DNA of 64,000 nucleotides from Clostridiales bacterium (GTDB taxonomy: Bacteria; Bacillota; Clostridia; Saccharofermentanales; Saccharofermentanaceae), in contig JAFVDI010000003.1 in NCBI GenBank assembly GCA_017478485.1, positions 186,001 through 250,000 on the forward strand. Reading direction: 5' to 3'. Below the pieces are notes generated by a model. The model was not told the origin of the DNA. It saw only the letters and a program-made list of their open reading frames with translations, and did no database searches. Position numbers and translations under genes: made by a program. Shown here piece by piece: positions 1-9,175 of this stretch; position 1 is the first letter of the stretch; each line of letters starts with the position of its first letter.

Positions 1-72
1 TTATATTGTAATAAAATATATCGGTCGGACTGTCTTTGTCAGTCTTTCCGAAACACCAAAAGGGAGTTCAAA

Positions 73-1401
73 ATGGCGAATTCTAAAAATACATACGGCG
101 GCGGAGATTCTAGGGAGATCCTGAGCTGCTCATTCTGCGGAAAGTCCGAATACGAAGTTCCGAGACTCTTTTCGGGCGTAAACTGCTATATCTGCATCGA
201 CTGCATCAGAACGGCATATGGGATCATTGCCGAAGAAGAGAAGGTCAATAAGAAGCGCAAGATGCGCTCCATCAAGCCTAAGAAGCTCGTAACTCCCCAT
301 CAGATCAAGGACATGCTCGATCAGTATGTCGTTGGTCAGGATGATGCCAAGGTTGCGCTCTCTGTTGCTGTCTACAACCACTACAAGAGGGTTTATACAG
401 ATCTTCCTTCAGATGAGACAGAACTCCAGAAGAGTAATATCCTGCTCCTCGGACCTACAGGTTCGGGTAAGACGCTCCTTGCTCAGACGCTTGCAAGGAT
501 CCTCAACGTGCCTTTTGCGGTAGCTGATGCCACCAGCCTTACACAGGCAGGCTACGTCGGTGAAGACGTTGAGAATATTCTCTTAAAGCTCATCATTGCG
601 GCTGATTACGATATCGAGCGTGCCCAGATCGGCATCGTTTACATCGATGAGGTCGACAAGATCACCAAGAAATCAGAGAACGTTTCGATCACACGAGACG
701 TCAGCGGAGAAGGCGTACAGCAGGCGCTCCTCAAGATCCTTGAGAGCACCATCGCAAACGTTCCTCCCAAGGGCGGAAGGAAGCACCCGAACGAAGAGTG
801 CATCAAGATCGATACGACAAATATCCTTTTCATCTGCGGAGGCGCGTTTGACGGTCTTGATGACATCATCGCCAACCGTGTTGAGCAGAAGCAGTTCGGT
901 TTCGGTGCGGATGTCCAGTCACGCCGCGACATGAACAGCGGTATCTACTATCACGAAGTTAAGCCGGATGACCTTATGAAGTTCGGTCTTATCCCTGAGT
1001 TCATCGGACGTATTCCGGTAACCGTTGCACTTGACAGGCTTGACTCAGATGCGCTCGTAAGAGTTCTCACAGAACCCAAGAATGCTATCGTTAAGCAGTA
1101 TCAGAAGATCCTCAAGATGGACGATGTTGACCTCAAGTTCGAGGAAGATGCCATCAGAGCCATCGCCGATAAGGCTGTAGAGCAGAATACCGGTGCAAGA
1201 GGACTCCGTGCCATCATCGAAGAGACGATGAGACAGGTAATGTTTGACGTTCCTTCCGAGCACGATATCAGGGAGTGCATCATCAAGAAGGAATGCATTA
1301 CAGAAGGCAAGCAGCCGATCCTCATTTATAAGAACGGTACCAGCGAAAAGCCTGTGGGAACCAATGAGGGAAGCGGAAGTACCGCACTCGGCGTAAGCTG
1401 A
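73..1401 (+). CDS. clpX: ATP-dependent Clp protease ATP-binding subunit ClpX
   Basis: AAA+ unfoldase that recognises tagged proteins, unfolds them and feeds them to the ClpP peptidase in the cytoplasm. The N-terminal zinc domain has Cys19, Cys22, Cys41 and Cys44; Walker A (GPTGSGKT) lies near residues 127-134 and Walker B (YIDEVD) near 190-195; the GYVG pore loop and the RKH loop are present. The ClpP-docking loop reads FGF (about residues 275-277) instead of the commoner IGF/LGF. Length 442 aa is slightly above the family norm (about 420) because of a Gly/Ser-rich C-terminal tail. The start ATG follows an AGGGAG ribosome-binding site. The gene is complete; clpP would be expected just upstream of the window, and lon, a frequent downstream neighbour, is absent. 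Confidence 0.97.
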   Translation: MANSKNTYGGGDSREILSCSFCGKSEYEVPRLFSGVNCYICIDCIRTAYGIIAEEEKVNKKRKMRSIKPKKLVTPHQIKDMLDQYVVGQDDAKVALSVAVYNHYKRVYTDLPSDETELQKSNILLLGPTGSGKTLLAQTLARILNVPFAVADATSLTQAGYVGEDVENILLKLIIAADYDIERAQIGIVYIDEVDKITKKSENVSITRDVSGEGVQQALLKILESTIANVPPKGGRKHPNEECIKIDTTNILFICGGAFDGLDDIIANRVEQKQFGFGADVQSRRDMNSGIYYHEVKPDDLMKFGLIPEFIGRIPVTVALDRLDSDALVRVLTEPKNAIVKQYQKILKMDDVDLKFEEDAIRAIADKAVEQNTGARGLRAIIEETMRQVMFDVPSEHDIRECIIKKECITEGKQPILIYKNGTSEKPVGTNEGSGSTALGVS

Positions 1402-1439
1402 TGATCTAGGGAACAACAATTTCAGAGGGGAGAATAAAC

Positions 1440-2396
1440 ATGGCAGAATCTTATAATCTTTGTCTTGATATCGGCGGTACAAAAGTTCTCGGCGTTATCT
1501 TCAATTCAAAGCGTGAGATAGTTTACCGCATGAAGAAGAAGACAAAGTCCGGCGGTGATTCTTCACAGAACATAGAAGATCTCATCATCAGTGTCGTAAA
1601 AGATCTGCTCGACGGTTCAGGCATTAAGAAGAGCCAGATCCATGCAATTGCCGCAGGCGCTCCCGGCGTTATCAACCAGGACAGCGGAATAGTTCTTTTC
1701 TCACCCAATCTTCCCTGGAGGAACTATAACATCAGGAAACCGATCGAAGACATGTTCGGTGTTCCTTTCTATATCGGGAACGATGTAAACGTAGGCGTTT
1801 TAGGCGAATACAAGTTCGGTGCCGCCAAGGGCTACGAGAACGTGGTTGGCCTTTTCGTTGGCACCGGAATGGGCGGCGGACTCATCCTTAATGGTGAGCT
1901 TTACACAGGCAACCAGTTCAAGGCAGCTGAGTACGGACATATGATCCTCGATCCTGAGGGGCCTTTGTGCAACTGCGGACAGAGAGGATGCCTTGAAGCA
2001 TTTTCAAGCAAGCAGGGCATGAGCGCTTACATCAGGCAGCAGGTGTCCAGAGGCAGGAAGTCAGCTCTTGCAGAAGCCGTACAGGACGGCGTTTTCAAGT
2101 CCAAGCTCCTTAAGGCTGCACTTAACAGCAATGACCCTGTCGCAATTGAAGCCGTGAACCGTGCATGCCATTATCTGGCAATAGCTTCCGGAAATCTCGT
2201 CAATACATTCAGCCCTGAGATCGTCGTGTACGGCGGCGGTGTAATCGAAGCCGTGGGCGATGTCTTCCTGCAGAAGATCGTGTCTGAAGTCGACAGGTAC
2301 TGCATGCCGTCGATAAGGGAGACAGTAGTTTTCAAGAAGGCTGCGTTGGGTGACGATTCGATCCTTTACGGCGCGCTTTCAATGATCAAGAAGTAA
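1440..2396 (+). CDS. ROK family glucokinase
   Basis: Predicted cytoplasmic sugar kinase of the ROK family, most likely phosphorylating glucose with ATP at the entry to glycolysis. It opens with the phosphate-binding motif DIGGTKVLGV, has the GNDVN segment carrying the catalytic Asp, and the ROK zinc signature CNCGQRGCLE at about residues 177-186 (Cys177, Cys179, Cys184). Length 318 aa is typical. The ATG is preceded by AGAGGGGA. It sits 38 bases after clpX and 28 bases before valS, probably one transcript. Substrate is inferred from family membership; N-acetylglucosamine or mannose kinases look similar. Confidence 0.88.
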   Translation: MAESYNLCLDIGGTKVLGVIFNSKREIVYRMKKKTKSGGDSSQNIEDLIISVVKDLLDGSGIKKSQIHAIAAGAPGVINQDSGIVLFSPNLPWRNYNIRKPIEDMFGVPFYIGNDVNVGVLGEYKFGAAKGYENVVGLFVGTGMGGGLILNGELYTGNQFKAAEYGHMILDPEGPLCNCGQRGCLEAFSSKQGMSAYIRQQVSRGRKSALAEAVQDGVFKSKLLKAALNSNDPVAIEAVNRACHYLAIASGNLVNTFSPEIVVYGGGVIEAVGDVFLQKIVSEVDRYCMPSIRETVVFKKAALGDDSILYGALSMIKK

Positions 2397-2424
2397 ATAA
2401 ATCGAAAAGAGGAACAATATATAA

Positions 2425-5079
2425 ATGGCTAGAATTGATAGCATCAGCAAGACCTTTAATCCTAATGAAGAGGAACCAAGGCTTTACAAGAACTGGATGG
2501 AAAAAGGCTATTTCAAGCCTTCAGAGGACAAGAGCAAAAAGAGATTCTCGATCGTTATGCCCCCGCCGAACATTACCGGCCAGCTTCACATGGGACATGC
2601 GCTCGATAACACACTTCAGGATATCCTTACAAGATATAAGAGAATGGCAGGTTATGCCGCTCTCTGGCTCCCGGGAACAGATCACGCTTCCATTGCCACA
2701 GAGGCTAAGATCGTTGAGCAGATGCGTAAGGAAGGCATCTTCAAGGAAGATATCGGAAGGGAAAAGTTTCTTGAGCGTGCATGGGCCTGGAAAGAACAGT
2801 ACGGCGGACGTATCGTTGAACAGCTCAAGAAGATGGGTTCTTCCTGTGACTGGTCAAGAGAGCGTTTCACAATGGATGAAGGATGCTCAGACGCCGTTAA
2901 GGAAGTATTCGTTAAGTACTATAATCAGGGACTGATTTACAGGGGTGAGCGCATCATCAACTGGTGCCCGCACTGCCTTACATCGATCTCCAACGCTGAG
3001 GTTGAGTATGAGGAGCAGCCCGGTCATTTTTGGCACATCAGATATCCTTTCGAGGACGGATCCGGATACATCAATCTTGCTACAACAAGACCTGAGACTC
3101 TCCTCGGCGATACTGCCGTAGCGGTAAATCCCAAGGATGAGCGCTACAAGAACGTTATCGGCAAGATGCTCGTACTGCCTCTCGTAGGACGCAAGATCCC
3201 TGTTGTTGCCGATGACTATGTTGACGTTGAATTCGGTACCGGTGCGGTTAAGATCACTCCCGGTCACGACCCCAACGACTTCGAAGTAGGCGCAAGACAT
3301 GGTCTCGAGGTAATTACTGTTCTTACAGAAGATGCCAAGATCACAGAAGACTACCCGAAGTATGCCGGCATGGACAGATATGAGGCAAGGGAAGCCATCG
3401 TCAAGGATCTTGAAGAGGGCGGATTCCTTATCAAGATCGAAGACTATACACACAATGTAGGTACATGCTACCGCTGCGGCACGACGATCGAGCCGAGAGT
3501 ATCACTCCAGTGGTTCGTTAAGATGGAGACTCTTGCAAAGCCTGCGATCGAAGCAGTAAGAGACGGCAGGACAAAGTTCGTTCCTGAGAGATTCTCCAAG
3601 AACTACTTCAACTGGATGGAAGATATCCGCGACTGGTGCATTTCCAGACAGCTCTGGTGGGGACACAGGATCCCTGCATTCTACTGCGATGACTGCGGCG
3701 AGATCGTAGTTACCAAGGAAGATTCCGCTGTCTGCCCTAAGTGCGGCAAGCCGATGCGTCAGGATCCCGATACGCTCGATACATGGTTCTCTTCAGCGCT
3801 CTGGCCGTTCTCAACGCTCGGCTGGCCTGCAAAGACAGAGGATCTGGAGCGTTTCTATCCTACTGATACGCTCGTAACAGGTTATGACATCATCACATTC
3901 TGGGTTTCCAGAATGATGGTAGCCGGCATGGCACACATGGATCAGGTTCCTTTCAAGGATGTGCTTATTCACGGTCTCGTAAGGGATTCCCAGGGCCGTA
4001 AGATGAGTAAGTCTTTAGGCAACGGCATCGATCCTCTTGAGATCATCGAGAATCACGGTGCAGATGCTCTGAGATTCGCGCTCGTTACCGGTAATGCTCC
4101 GGGCAACGACCAGAGATTCCAGGAAGATAAGATCATAATGGGAAGAAACCTTTCCAACAAGATCTGGAACGCCATGAGATTCGTCATCATGAATATGCCT
4201 GACGAGATCGACTACTCAGGTCTCGATCCCGCGAAATATACTCTTGAAGACAAGTGGATCCTTACAAAGCTCCATAATGTCGTTGCCGAAGCTACGGTTA
4301 ATATCGATAATTACGATTTCGGCGTAGCGCTTTCCAAGATCGTTGATTTCATCTGGGATAACTTCTGCGACTGGTATATTGAGATCTGCAAGAGCAGACT
4401 TTTCGATGAGAACTGCCCGACGAGCCTTGAGGCACGTTATCTGCTCAACTATGTTCTCGGTGTATCAATGCAGCTCCTGCATCCGTTTATGCCGTTCATC
4501 ACCGAGGAGGTTTACTCCAACCTCGTTCTTGACGGTAAGTCCGAATCCATCATGGTTTCTGTCTGGCCTGATGCTGATAAGATCCCTGCATCACCTGATG
4601 AAGCAGAGATGATGGAGACACTCATGGATGCCATCCGCGGTATCCGTGCAGTAAGAAAGGAAATGGATGTTGCACCTTCCAGAAAGGCTCACATCATCGT
4701 AGTCACGCCTTCCGATAAGACTGCTTCTATGTTCGTAAACGGAGAAGGATTCCTTGCAAGACTTGCTTCGGTAAACGGCCTTGAGACAAGGAAGGACAAG
4801 GAAGGAATACCTTCAACGGCAGTTGCTGCGATGTTCAAGGGCGGTGAGATCTATCTGCCTCTTGAGGACCTTATCGATATCAGCAAGGAACTCGAACGTC
4901 TCGATAAAGAGAAGGAGCGTCTTGAAGGTGAGATCAATCGTGTAAGCGGCAAGCTCGCAAATGAGTCATTCGTATCAAGAGCACCGGCAGCAGTTGTTGA
5001 TCAGGAGAGGGCAAAACTCGTTAAATACGAGGAGATGCATAAGAGTATCGTTGACAGAATAGCTATTCTGAGCAAATAA
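2425..5079 (+). CDS. valS: Valyl-tRNA synthetase
   Basis: Class I aminoacyl-tRNA synthetase that charges tRNA-Val and edits mischarged threonine. The HIGH motif is HMGH at residues 55-58, the KMSKS motif is at 526-530, and the order Rossmann fold, CP1 editing insert, zinc-type Cys pairs (CYRCG, CDDCG, CPKCG), anticodon-binding domain is kept. The last 70 residues form the charged coiled-coil typical of ValS. Length 884 aa is normal. There is no room for a T-box leader in the 28 bases upstream, so it is probably transcribed with the preceding kinase. Confidence 0.97.
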   Translation: MARIDSISKTFNPNEEEPRLYKNWMEKGYFKPSEDKSKKRFSIVMPPPNITGQLHMGHALDNTLQDILTRYKRMAGYAALWLPGTDHASIATEAKIVEQMRKEGIFKEDIGREKFLERAWAWKEQYGGRIVEQLKKMGSSCDWSRERFTMDEGCSDAVKEVFVKYYNQGLIYRGERIINWCPHCLTSISNAEVEYEEQPGHFWHIRYPFEDGSGYINLATTRPETLLGDTAVAVNPKDERYKNVIGKMLVLPLVGRKIPVVADDYVDVEFGTGAVKITPGHDPNDFEVGARHGLEVITVLTEDAKITEDYPKYAGMDRYEAREAIVKDLEEGGFLIKIEDYTHNVGTCYRCGTTIEPRVSLQWFVKMETLAKPAIEAVRDGRTKFVPERFSKNYFNWMEDIRDWCISRQLWWGHRIPAFYCDDCGEIVVTKEDSAVCPKCGKPMRQDPDTLDTWFSSALWPFSTLGWPAKTEDLERFYPTDTLVTGYDIITFWVSRMMVAGMAHMDQVPFKDVLIHGLVRDSQGRKMSKSLGNGIDPLEIIENHGADALRFALVTGNAPGNDQRFQEDKIIMGRNLSNKIWNAMRFVIMNMPDEIDYSGLDPAKYTLEDKWILTKLHNVVAEATVNIDNYDFGVALSKIVDFIWDNFCDWYIEICKSRLFDENCPTSLEARYLLNYVLGVSMQLLHPFMPFITEEVYSNLVLDGKSESIMVSVWPDADKIPASPDEAEMMETLMDAIRGIRAVRKEMDVAPSRKAHIIVVTPSDKTASMFVNGEGFLARLASVNGLETRKDKEGIPSTAVAAMFKGGEIYLPLEDLIDISKELERLDKEKERLEGEINRVSGKLANESFVSRAPAAVVDQERAKLVKYEEMHKSIVDRIAILSK

Positions 5080-5091
5080 GGAGGAAATACT

Positions 5092-5781
5092 ATGGCCAAC
5101 GTTGAGGATTTTCAGAACAAGGAACTGATAGCAAAGCTGCCCAAGGAGGGTGTGCATTGCTATGCGGGGAACCCCGGTAAGATTATGAGGAACAGGATCG
5201 TATCCATCGTATTTCTCTTGGTGAGCATAGCTCTTGCAGTATTAGGCTTCATCAATATTAAGAACGGTGTTATGATGATCGCTCTTGGCGGAGCCGGCAT
5301 AGTTCTTGCCATCTGCTTCATTCTCGTGTTCTGCCAGACTTTCCTCGTTGCAAAGTTCAGAGTAGCTGTTGACTATAACGAAAAGAATATCGTTCTCAGA
5401 TATCGTTACAGCAAGATCCTGATCCCTTTCGAGAACTTTGATGCAAGAGACGGTGCTCCCGATCAGGCAGAGGCTCTTATCGACAAGAATTTCAAGAAGG
5501 GCGAGAACGCTTACCTCGTTCTTGACGATGTTTTTGAGGATGCATGTTATCAGACATCGATTGCAGATCTCGAGTCCAAGGATGACTTCAACAAGCTCAA
5601 GGCTGACTGCTTCGCGATCGCTGATGCATACGGCGCACGCAACAGCAAGGACAAGGTCAAGTTCTACTATGAGAAGAACCTTGATGAGAAGGCTGACGGT
5701 GAAGAGGCTGATATCGACAAGATAATCGAAGAGGCCAGAAACGAAGAGAAATCCGATAAAAAAGAGGATTCAGAAGAATAA
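5092..5781 (+). CDS. Small membrane protein of unknown function
   Basis: Not recognised as a named family. A short N-terminal cytoplasmic stretch is followed by two hydrophobic helices at about residues 33-55 and 60-85 separated by a tight turn, then a soluble domain of about 100 residues (beta-rich start with FRVAVDYNEKNIVLRYRYSK) that resembles bacterial PH-like membrane-anchored domains in layout, and finally a highly charged Glu/Lys/Asp tail. A very strong AAGGAGG site lies upstream of the ATG, 12 bases after valS, so it is probably the last gene of the clpX-valS transcript, which ends at the hairpin at 5807-5833. The PH-like suggestion is weak. Confidence 0.75.
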   Translation: MANVEDFQNKELIAKLPKEGVHCYAGNPGKIMRNRIVSIVFLLVSIALAVLGFINIKNGVMMIALGGAGIVLAICFILVFCQTFLVAKFRVAVDYNEKNIVLRYRYSKILIPFENFDARDGAPDQAEALIDKNFKKGENAYLVLDDVFEDACYQTSIADLESKDDFNKLKADCFAIADAYGARNSKDKVKFYYEKNLDEKADGEEADIDKIIEEARNEEKSDKKEDSEE

Positions 5782-5806
5782 TCAAACAACATATTCATTA
5801 TTAAAG

Positions 5807-5833
5807 AGCGGATCTTAACGGATCCGCTTTTTT
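5807..5833 (+). terminator. Rho-independent terminator between converging genes
   Basis: AGCGGATC pairs with GATCCGCT (8 bp, 6-base loop) followed by six T residues. It closes the clpX-valS-membrane protein transcript and abuts the 3' end of the minus-strand pseudouridine synthase, for which it may also act. Confidence 0.85.
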
Positions 5834-6551
5834 ATTTGATCAGTTCTTTCTTTTCGGCCGCTGTCAGATAACGCCATTTACCGGTCTCTAGATCTCCGAG
5901 TTTAATGTTCATGAATCTGATCCTCTTAAGGCGGGTGACTTTGTACCCAAGGTACTCGCACATGCGTCTGATCTGACGGTTCATGCCCTGTTTAAGTATT
6001 ATCCTGAATGTCTTGGCATTAACGGGGATAACCTCTGCAGGCAGCGTCATGCGGCCGAGAACGGGAACACCGGTGGACATGGTCTTAATGAATTCCTTAT
6101 CGTAAGGCCTGTCGATGGTGACCACATATTCCTTTTCGTGACCGTTCTCAGATCTGAGCAGAGTATTAACGATATCACCATTGTTGGTGAGCAGTATCAA
6201 GCCTGAAGAGTTCTTGTCCAGACGGCCGATAGGGAATATGCGCTCACTGAAGTTAATGTAATCGATTATGTTGGAAGGATCTCTTCTGTCTGTTGTACAC
6301 GTGATTCCGAGAGGCTTGTTAAAAGCTATGTAGATCATTGAATCTTCGGGAGTTACAGATCTGCCTTCGACTTCGACGGAATCGCCTTCTAAAACACGAG
6401 TTCCGAGATCGGCGACAACTCCGTTGACCGAAACCTTGCCGGATTCGATCAGCTTGTCAGCCTCGCGTCTTGAGCATATGCCTGATGAAGCTATGTATTT
6501 GTTGAGCCTGATACCTTCAGGCGCGGACTTCTCCGGGTCACTCCCAGACAT
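5832..6551 (-). CDS. rluF: 23S rRNA pseudouridine synthase, RluF-like
   Basis: Converts a uridine of 23S rRNA to pseudouridine. An N-terminal S4 RNA-binding domain (IRLNKYIASSGICSRREADK) is followed by the RsuA/RluB/E/F catalytic domain with GRLDKNSSGL carrying the catalytic Asp and the motif GMNRQIRRMCEYLGYKV, which resembles RluF (E. coli U2604) more than RluB or RsuA. The open frame extends further upstream, but the ATG at 6551 gives the natural N-terminus (MSGSDPEKSAPEG) and overlaps the end of the histidine kinase gene by 14 bases, indicating translational coupling. About 239 aa. The exact target base is inferred from similarity. Confidence 0.88.
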   Translation of the reverse strand: MSGSDPEKSAPEGIRLNKYIASSGICSRREADKLIESGKVSVNGVVADLGTRVLEGDSVEVEGRSVTPEDSMIYIAFNKPLGITCTTDRRDPSNIIDYINFSERIFPIGRLDKNSSGLILLTNNGDIVNTLLRSENGHEKEYVVTIDRPYDKEFIKTMSTGVPVLGRMTLPAEVIPVNAKTFRIILKQGMNRQIRRMCEYLGYKVTRLKRIRFMNIKLGDLETGKWRYLTAAEKKELIK

Positions 6552-8346
6552 CGATGTTTTCCGCCTTTGAAAGGGTGAAAGTGAAGGTTGAACCTTCCTC
6601 ATACTTACTGGTGACACTTATGGTCTCGCCCATGTAGGTGAGGAGTTCTTTTGCGATGGAAAGACCGAGGCCCGAGCCTTTCTTTCCTCTTGCGCGGTCA
6701 GCCTTGAAGAATCTGTCGAAGATATGATCGATATCGTATTCGTGGATACCTTGTCCGGTATCTGCAACGGAGATGTATACTTTCTTTTCCGTCTCGATAT
6801 AGTCTGTGATGATGGTGATCGATTTGCCGCGTGGAGTATATTTCTTCGCGTTGTCCAGAAGGATTACGAGGACCTGCTCAACGCGGTCAGGGTTACCGTT
6901 AACCGTAGGGAGATTGCCGTATGTGTTCTGTACGGAGAACTTGATGCCGGCTTCAGCCATGATGGGCCCGAACCTGATCTCGATGCTGTTGATGAGCTTG
7001 TTTACGTCAAACGGGAAAGTCTTGAATGCGAGCGTACGGGACTGGAGCTTGGAAAGCTCTAACATGTCGTCGATGAGTCTTGAAAGACGCATTGTCTCGT
7101 TAAGTATGATGCCGTAATAACGCTGGCGGTCCTCTTCTTTCTTGACCATGCCGTCGGAAAGAGGCTCGATGAGACCTCTTAAAGTCTGAAGGGGAGTACG
7201 CAGCTCGTGTGAGATGTTGGCAACGTAATCCTGTCTGAAATGCTCGTTCTTCTGGGCTTCGTAGATATCGCGGAAGAAGCCGGTGGCACCGATTATCCTG
7301 TCCTTGTCTTCAGTATCGTATTTGGGAATGATCGTTGACTGGTAAGCATAGCTCCTGTCTTCGATCGTTCTTGTTTTTGTCTCGCCGGTGGATATACAGT
7401 CTTCAAAGTCCTGCCAGACTTCTTCGAAAGGGATGAGCTGCAGATGCTCGGTGAACATGTTGTTCTTCTCGGCTCTGTTGAAGAGCGTCTTGATGGCTTT
7501 GTTCGTGGTTACAGGGTTGGAATTTGCATCGACGACCACGATACCGTCGGAAATGACATCGAAGATCTCCTGGAGACGGTTCTTCTCGATCGTAAGGTCG
7601 TTGATGGATTTCGAGAGCTGATCGGCAAGGTAGTTGAATGAAGCACCGAGCTCACCGATCTCGCCTTTGTGGCTTTCATCCGCTCTGACGTTAAAGTTGC
7701 CGCTCGCATATTCCATCGCGATCTCGTTCATTTCCTGGATAGGAAGGACCATTCTGGTAACGAGAGCATATGCAGGGATAAGCATTACGCAGGCAGCCAT
7801 CATGGTCGAGAGGATAAGAATGTTGATGTACTGGACTATGAGACTGTTGGATGCGTTCAGATATGAAAGAGAGAGGAGTGTGCACTGTTCGTTCTGAAAG
7901 ATAACGGGCTGGCTTATCGCAAGGATCTCTCTCATAGGATCCGAAGTGCTGAATCTCCTGGAGGAGAGACCGCTGATATCGGCTTTGAATTCATTGAAGT
8001 TCAGGGTGTTGTTGACATGGTCGATATCTTTCGAGGAAATGTTCATCTTTTCGAGCGGGGTGCACTGGATGAGCTTTCCGTCAGGACTTATGAGGAAATA
8101 GTCATGCCCCGTGGCATAAGAAGTCTTGAAAAAGAAATCACGGGAATCCTCTTCGTCAAGCAGTGAGGTGTCTGCCAGAAACTGCTGGCGGTATATGATG
8201 TCCTGGTTTATGGCCGTTCTGGTCTCGCTTTCGATGGTGGCAGTACGTCCGGCCACGATAAAAGCGATCGTGGCAAGGATCGCCGATGCGATCAGCGACA
8301 TGATGACAAGTGACATTGTCCTTCTGAGCAGCGTGCTCTGAAACAT
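6538..8346 (-). CDS. Sensor histidine kinase (PhoR/WalK-like)
   Basis: Membrane sensor kinase of 602 aa. One transmembrane helix near residues 10-33, an extracytoplasmic sensor domain of about 140 residues, a second helix near 175-198, a HAMP linker, a PAS domain (about 265-360), then HisKA with the phospho-acceptor His380 in SHELRTPLQ, and HATPase_c with N-box (NAKKYTP), DTGQGI and GSGLGLSIAK. The domain order matches PhoR/WalK. Its start ATG overlaps the stop of the response-regulator gene by one base (TGATG), so the pair is translated together. The signal sensed cannot be told from sequence. Confidence 0.93.
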   Translation of the reverse strand: MFQSTLLRRTMSLVIMSLIASAILATIAFIVAGRTATIESETRTAINQDIIYRQQFLADTSLLDEEDSRDFFFKTSYATGHDYFLISPDGKLIQCTPLEKMNISSKDIDHVNNTLNFNEFKADISGLSSRRFSTSDPMREILAISQPVIFQNEQCTLLSLSYLNASNSLIVQYINILILSTMMAACVMLIPAYALVTRMVLPIQEMNEIAMEYASGNFNVRADESHKGEIGELGASFNYLADQLSKSINDLTIEKNRLQEIFDVISDGIVVVDANSNPVTTNKAIKTLFNRAEKNNMFTEHLQLIPFEEVWQDFEDCISTGETKTRTIEDRSYAYQSTIIPKYDTEDKDRIIGATGFFRDIYEAQKNEHFRQDYVANISHELRTPLQTLRGLIEPLSDGMVKKEEDRQRYYGIILNETMRLSRLIDDMLELSKLQSRTLAFKTFPFDVNKLINSIEIRFGPIMAEAGIKFSVQNTYGNLPTVNGNPDRVEQVLVILLDNAKKYTPRGKSITIITDYIETEKKVYISVADTGQGIHEYDIDHIFDRFFKADRARGKKGSGLGLSIAKELLTYMGETISVTSKYEEGSTFTFTLSKAENIDVWE

Positions 8347-9032
8347 CAGTCTGCCTCGAACTTATAGCCTACGCCGTAGATCGTCTGGATGCTCCAGGAA
8401 GCGCCTTCAAAAGCGATCTTCTGCCTGATGCGCTTGATGTGTGTATCAACGGTACGGTAATCGCCGCTGTAGTCAAAGCCCCAGACAGATTCGAGGATCT
8501 GCTCTCTTTCATAGACCTGACCCGGATGGGATGCAAGAAGATAGAGGATCTCGACTTCCTTAGGAGTGCAGGGAACAGTCTCGCCCTTAACTTTGACGGA
8601 ATAATTTCCGAGGTTGATCTCGAGACCTGGAAATTTAAGTACTGAAGAAGATTGCTGTGTATCTCCGAATCTGCGGAGAACAGCCTTGATCCTCGCGATA
8701 ACTTCACGGGGAGAGAAAGGCTTGACGATATAGTCGTCTGCACCGAGCTCAAGACCTAAGATTTTATCGATCTCCTCGCCCTTTGCGGTGAGGATGATTA
8801 TAGGTGTGGAAAGCGTCTTGCGGACTTCACGGCATACATCGAGGCCGCTCATCTCAGGCATCATGACATCGAGAAGAATAAGATCGGCATTGCCGGTCTG
8901 AGCCATCTCAAGACCCTGTCTGCCGTCATATGCATCAGTGTGGGTAAAGTTATCGTTGTCAAGATATAAAGCGAGTGACTCGTGAACAACGGGGTCGTCA
9001 TCACAAATCAGAATGTTGGGTTGTCCGTTCAT
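8346..9032 (-). CDS. OmpR/PhoB-family response regulator
   Basis: DNA-binding response regulator of 228 aa paired with the kinase encoded next to it. The receiver domain has the acidic pocket DDD (11-13), the phospho-acceptor Asp55 in LLDVMMPEMSG, the conserved Thr/Ser (LTAK) and Lys (VKPFS). The C-terminal winged helix carries the PhoB-like recognition segment (YRTVDTHIKRIRQK). First gene of a three-gene minus-strand transcript (regulator, kinase, pseudouridine synthase). Could be the PhoP or WalR orthologue; no gene such as walH/walI or phosphate transport nearby decides this. Confidence 0.94.
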   Translation of the reverse strand: MNGQPNILICDDDPVVHESLALYLDNDNFTHTDAYDGRQGLEMAQTGNADLILLDVMMPEMSGLDVCREVRKTLSTPIIILTAKGEEIDKILGLELGADDYIVKPFSPREVIARIKAVLRRFGDTQQSSSVLKFPGLEINLGNYSVKVKGETVPCTPKEVEILYLLASHPGQVYEREQILESVWGFDYSGDYRTVDTHIKRIRQKIAFEGASWSIQTIYGVGYKFEAD

Positions 9033-9062
9033 AGATCATAATTCCCTTTATAAGTTTCATCC

Positions 9063-9092
9063 ATTATATATTGTTTTATATGAAAAATACAA
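9063..9092 (-). promoter_or_regulatory. Promoter for the two-component operon
   Basis: On the minus strand TTGTAT (9092-9087), an 18-base spacer and a perfect TATAAT (9068-9063), ending about 30 bases before the response-regulator ATG. The surrounding 9033-9175 stretch is strongly AT-rich and serves two divergent genes. Confidence 0.6.
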
Positions 9093-9124
9093 ATGTTATG
9101 TTTAATTTACACATAAAGCATTTC

Positions 9125-9152
9125 TTGCTTTTTTAGAATACGGATATATAAT
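9125..9152 (+). promoter_or_regulatory. Promoter for the lipoprotein gene at 9176
   Basis: TTGCTT (9125-9130), a 16-base spacer and a perfect TATAAT (9147-9152), followed by an AGGAGGG ribosome-binding site just before the ATG at 9176. Confidence 0.65.
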
Positions 9153-9175
9153 CACTCTGTTTACAGGAGGGTATT

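Noticed and set aside
1..72. Terminator or promoter before clpX
   Set aside because: GACTG/CAGTC around 28-43 forms only a 5-bp stem, and the window begins too close to judge signals.
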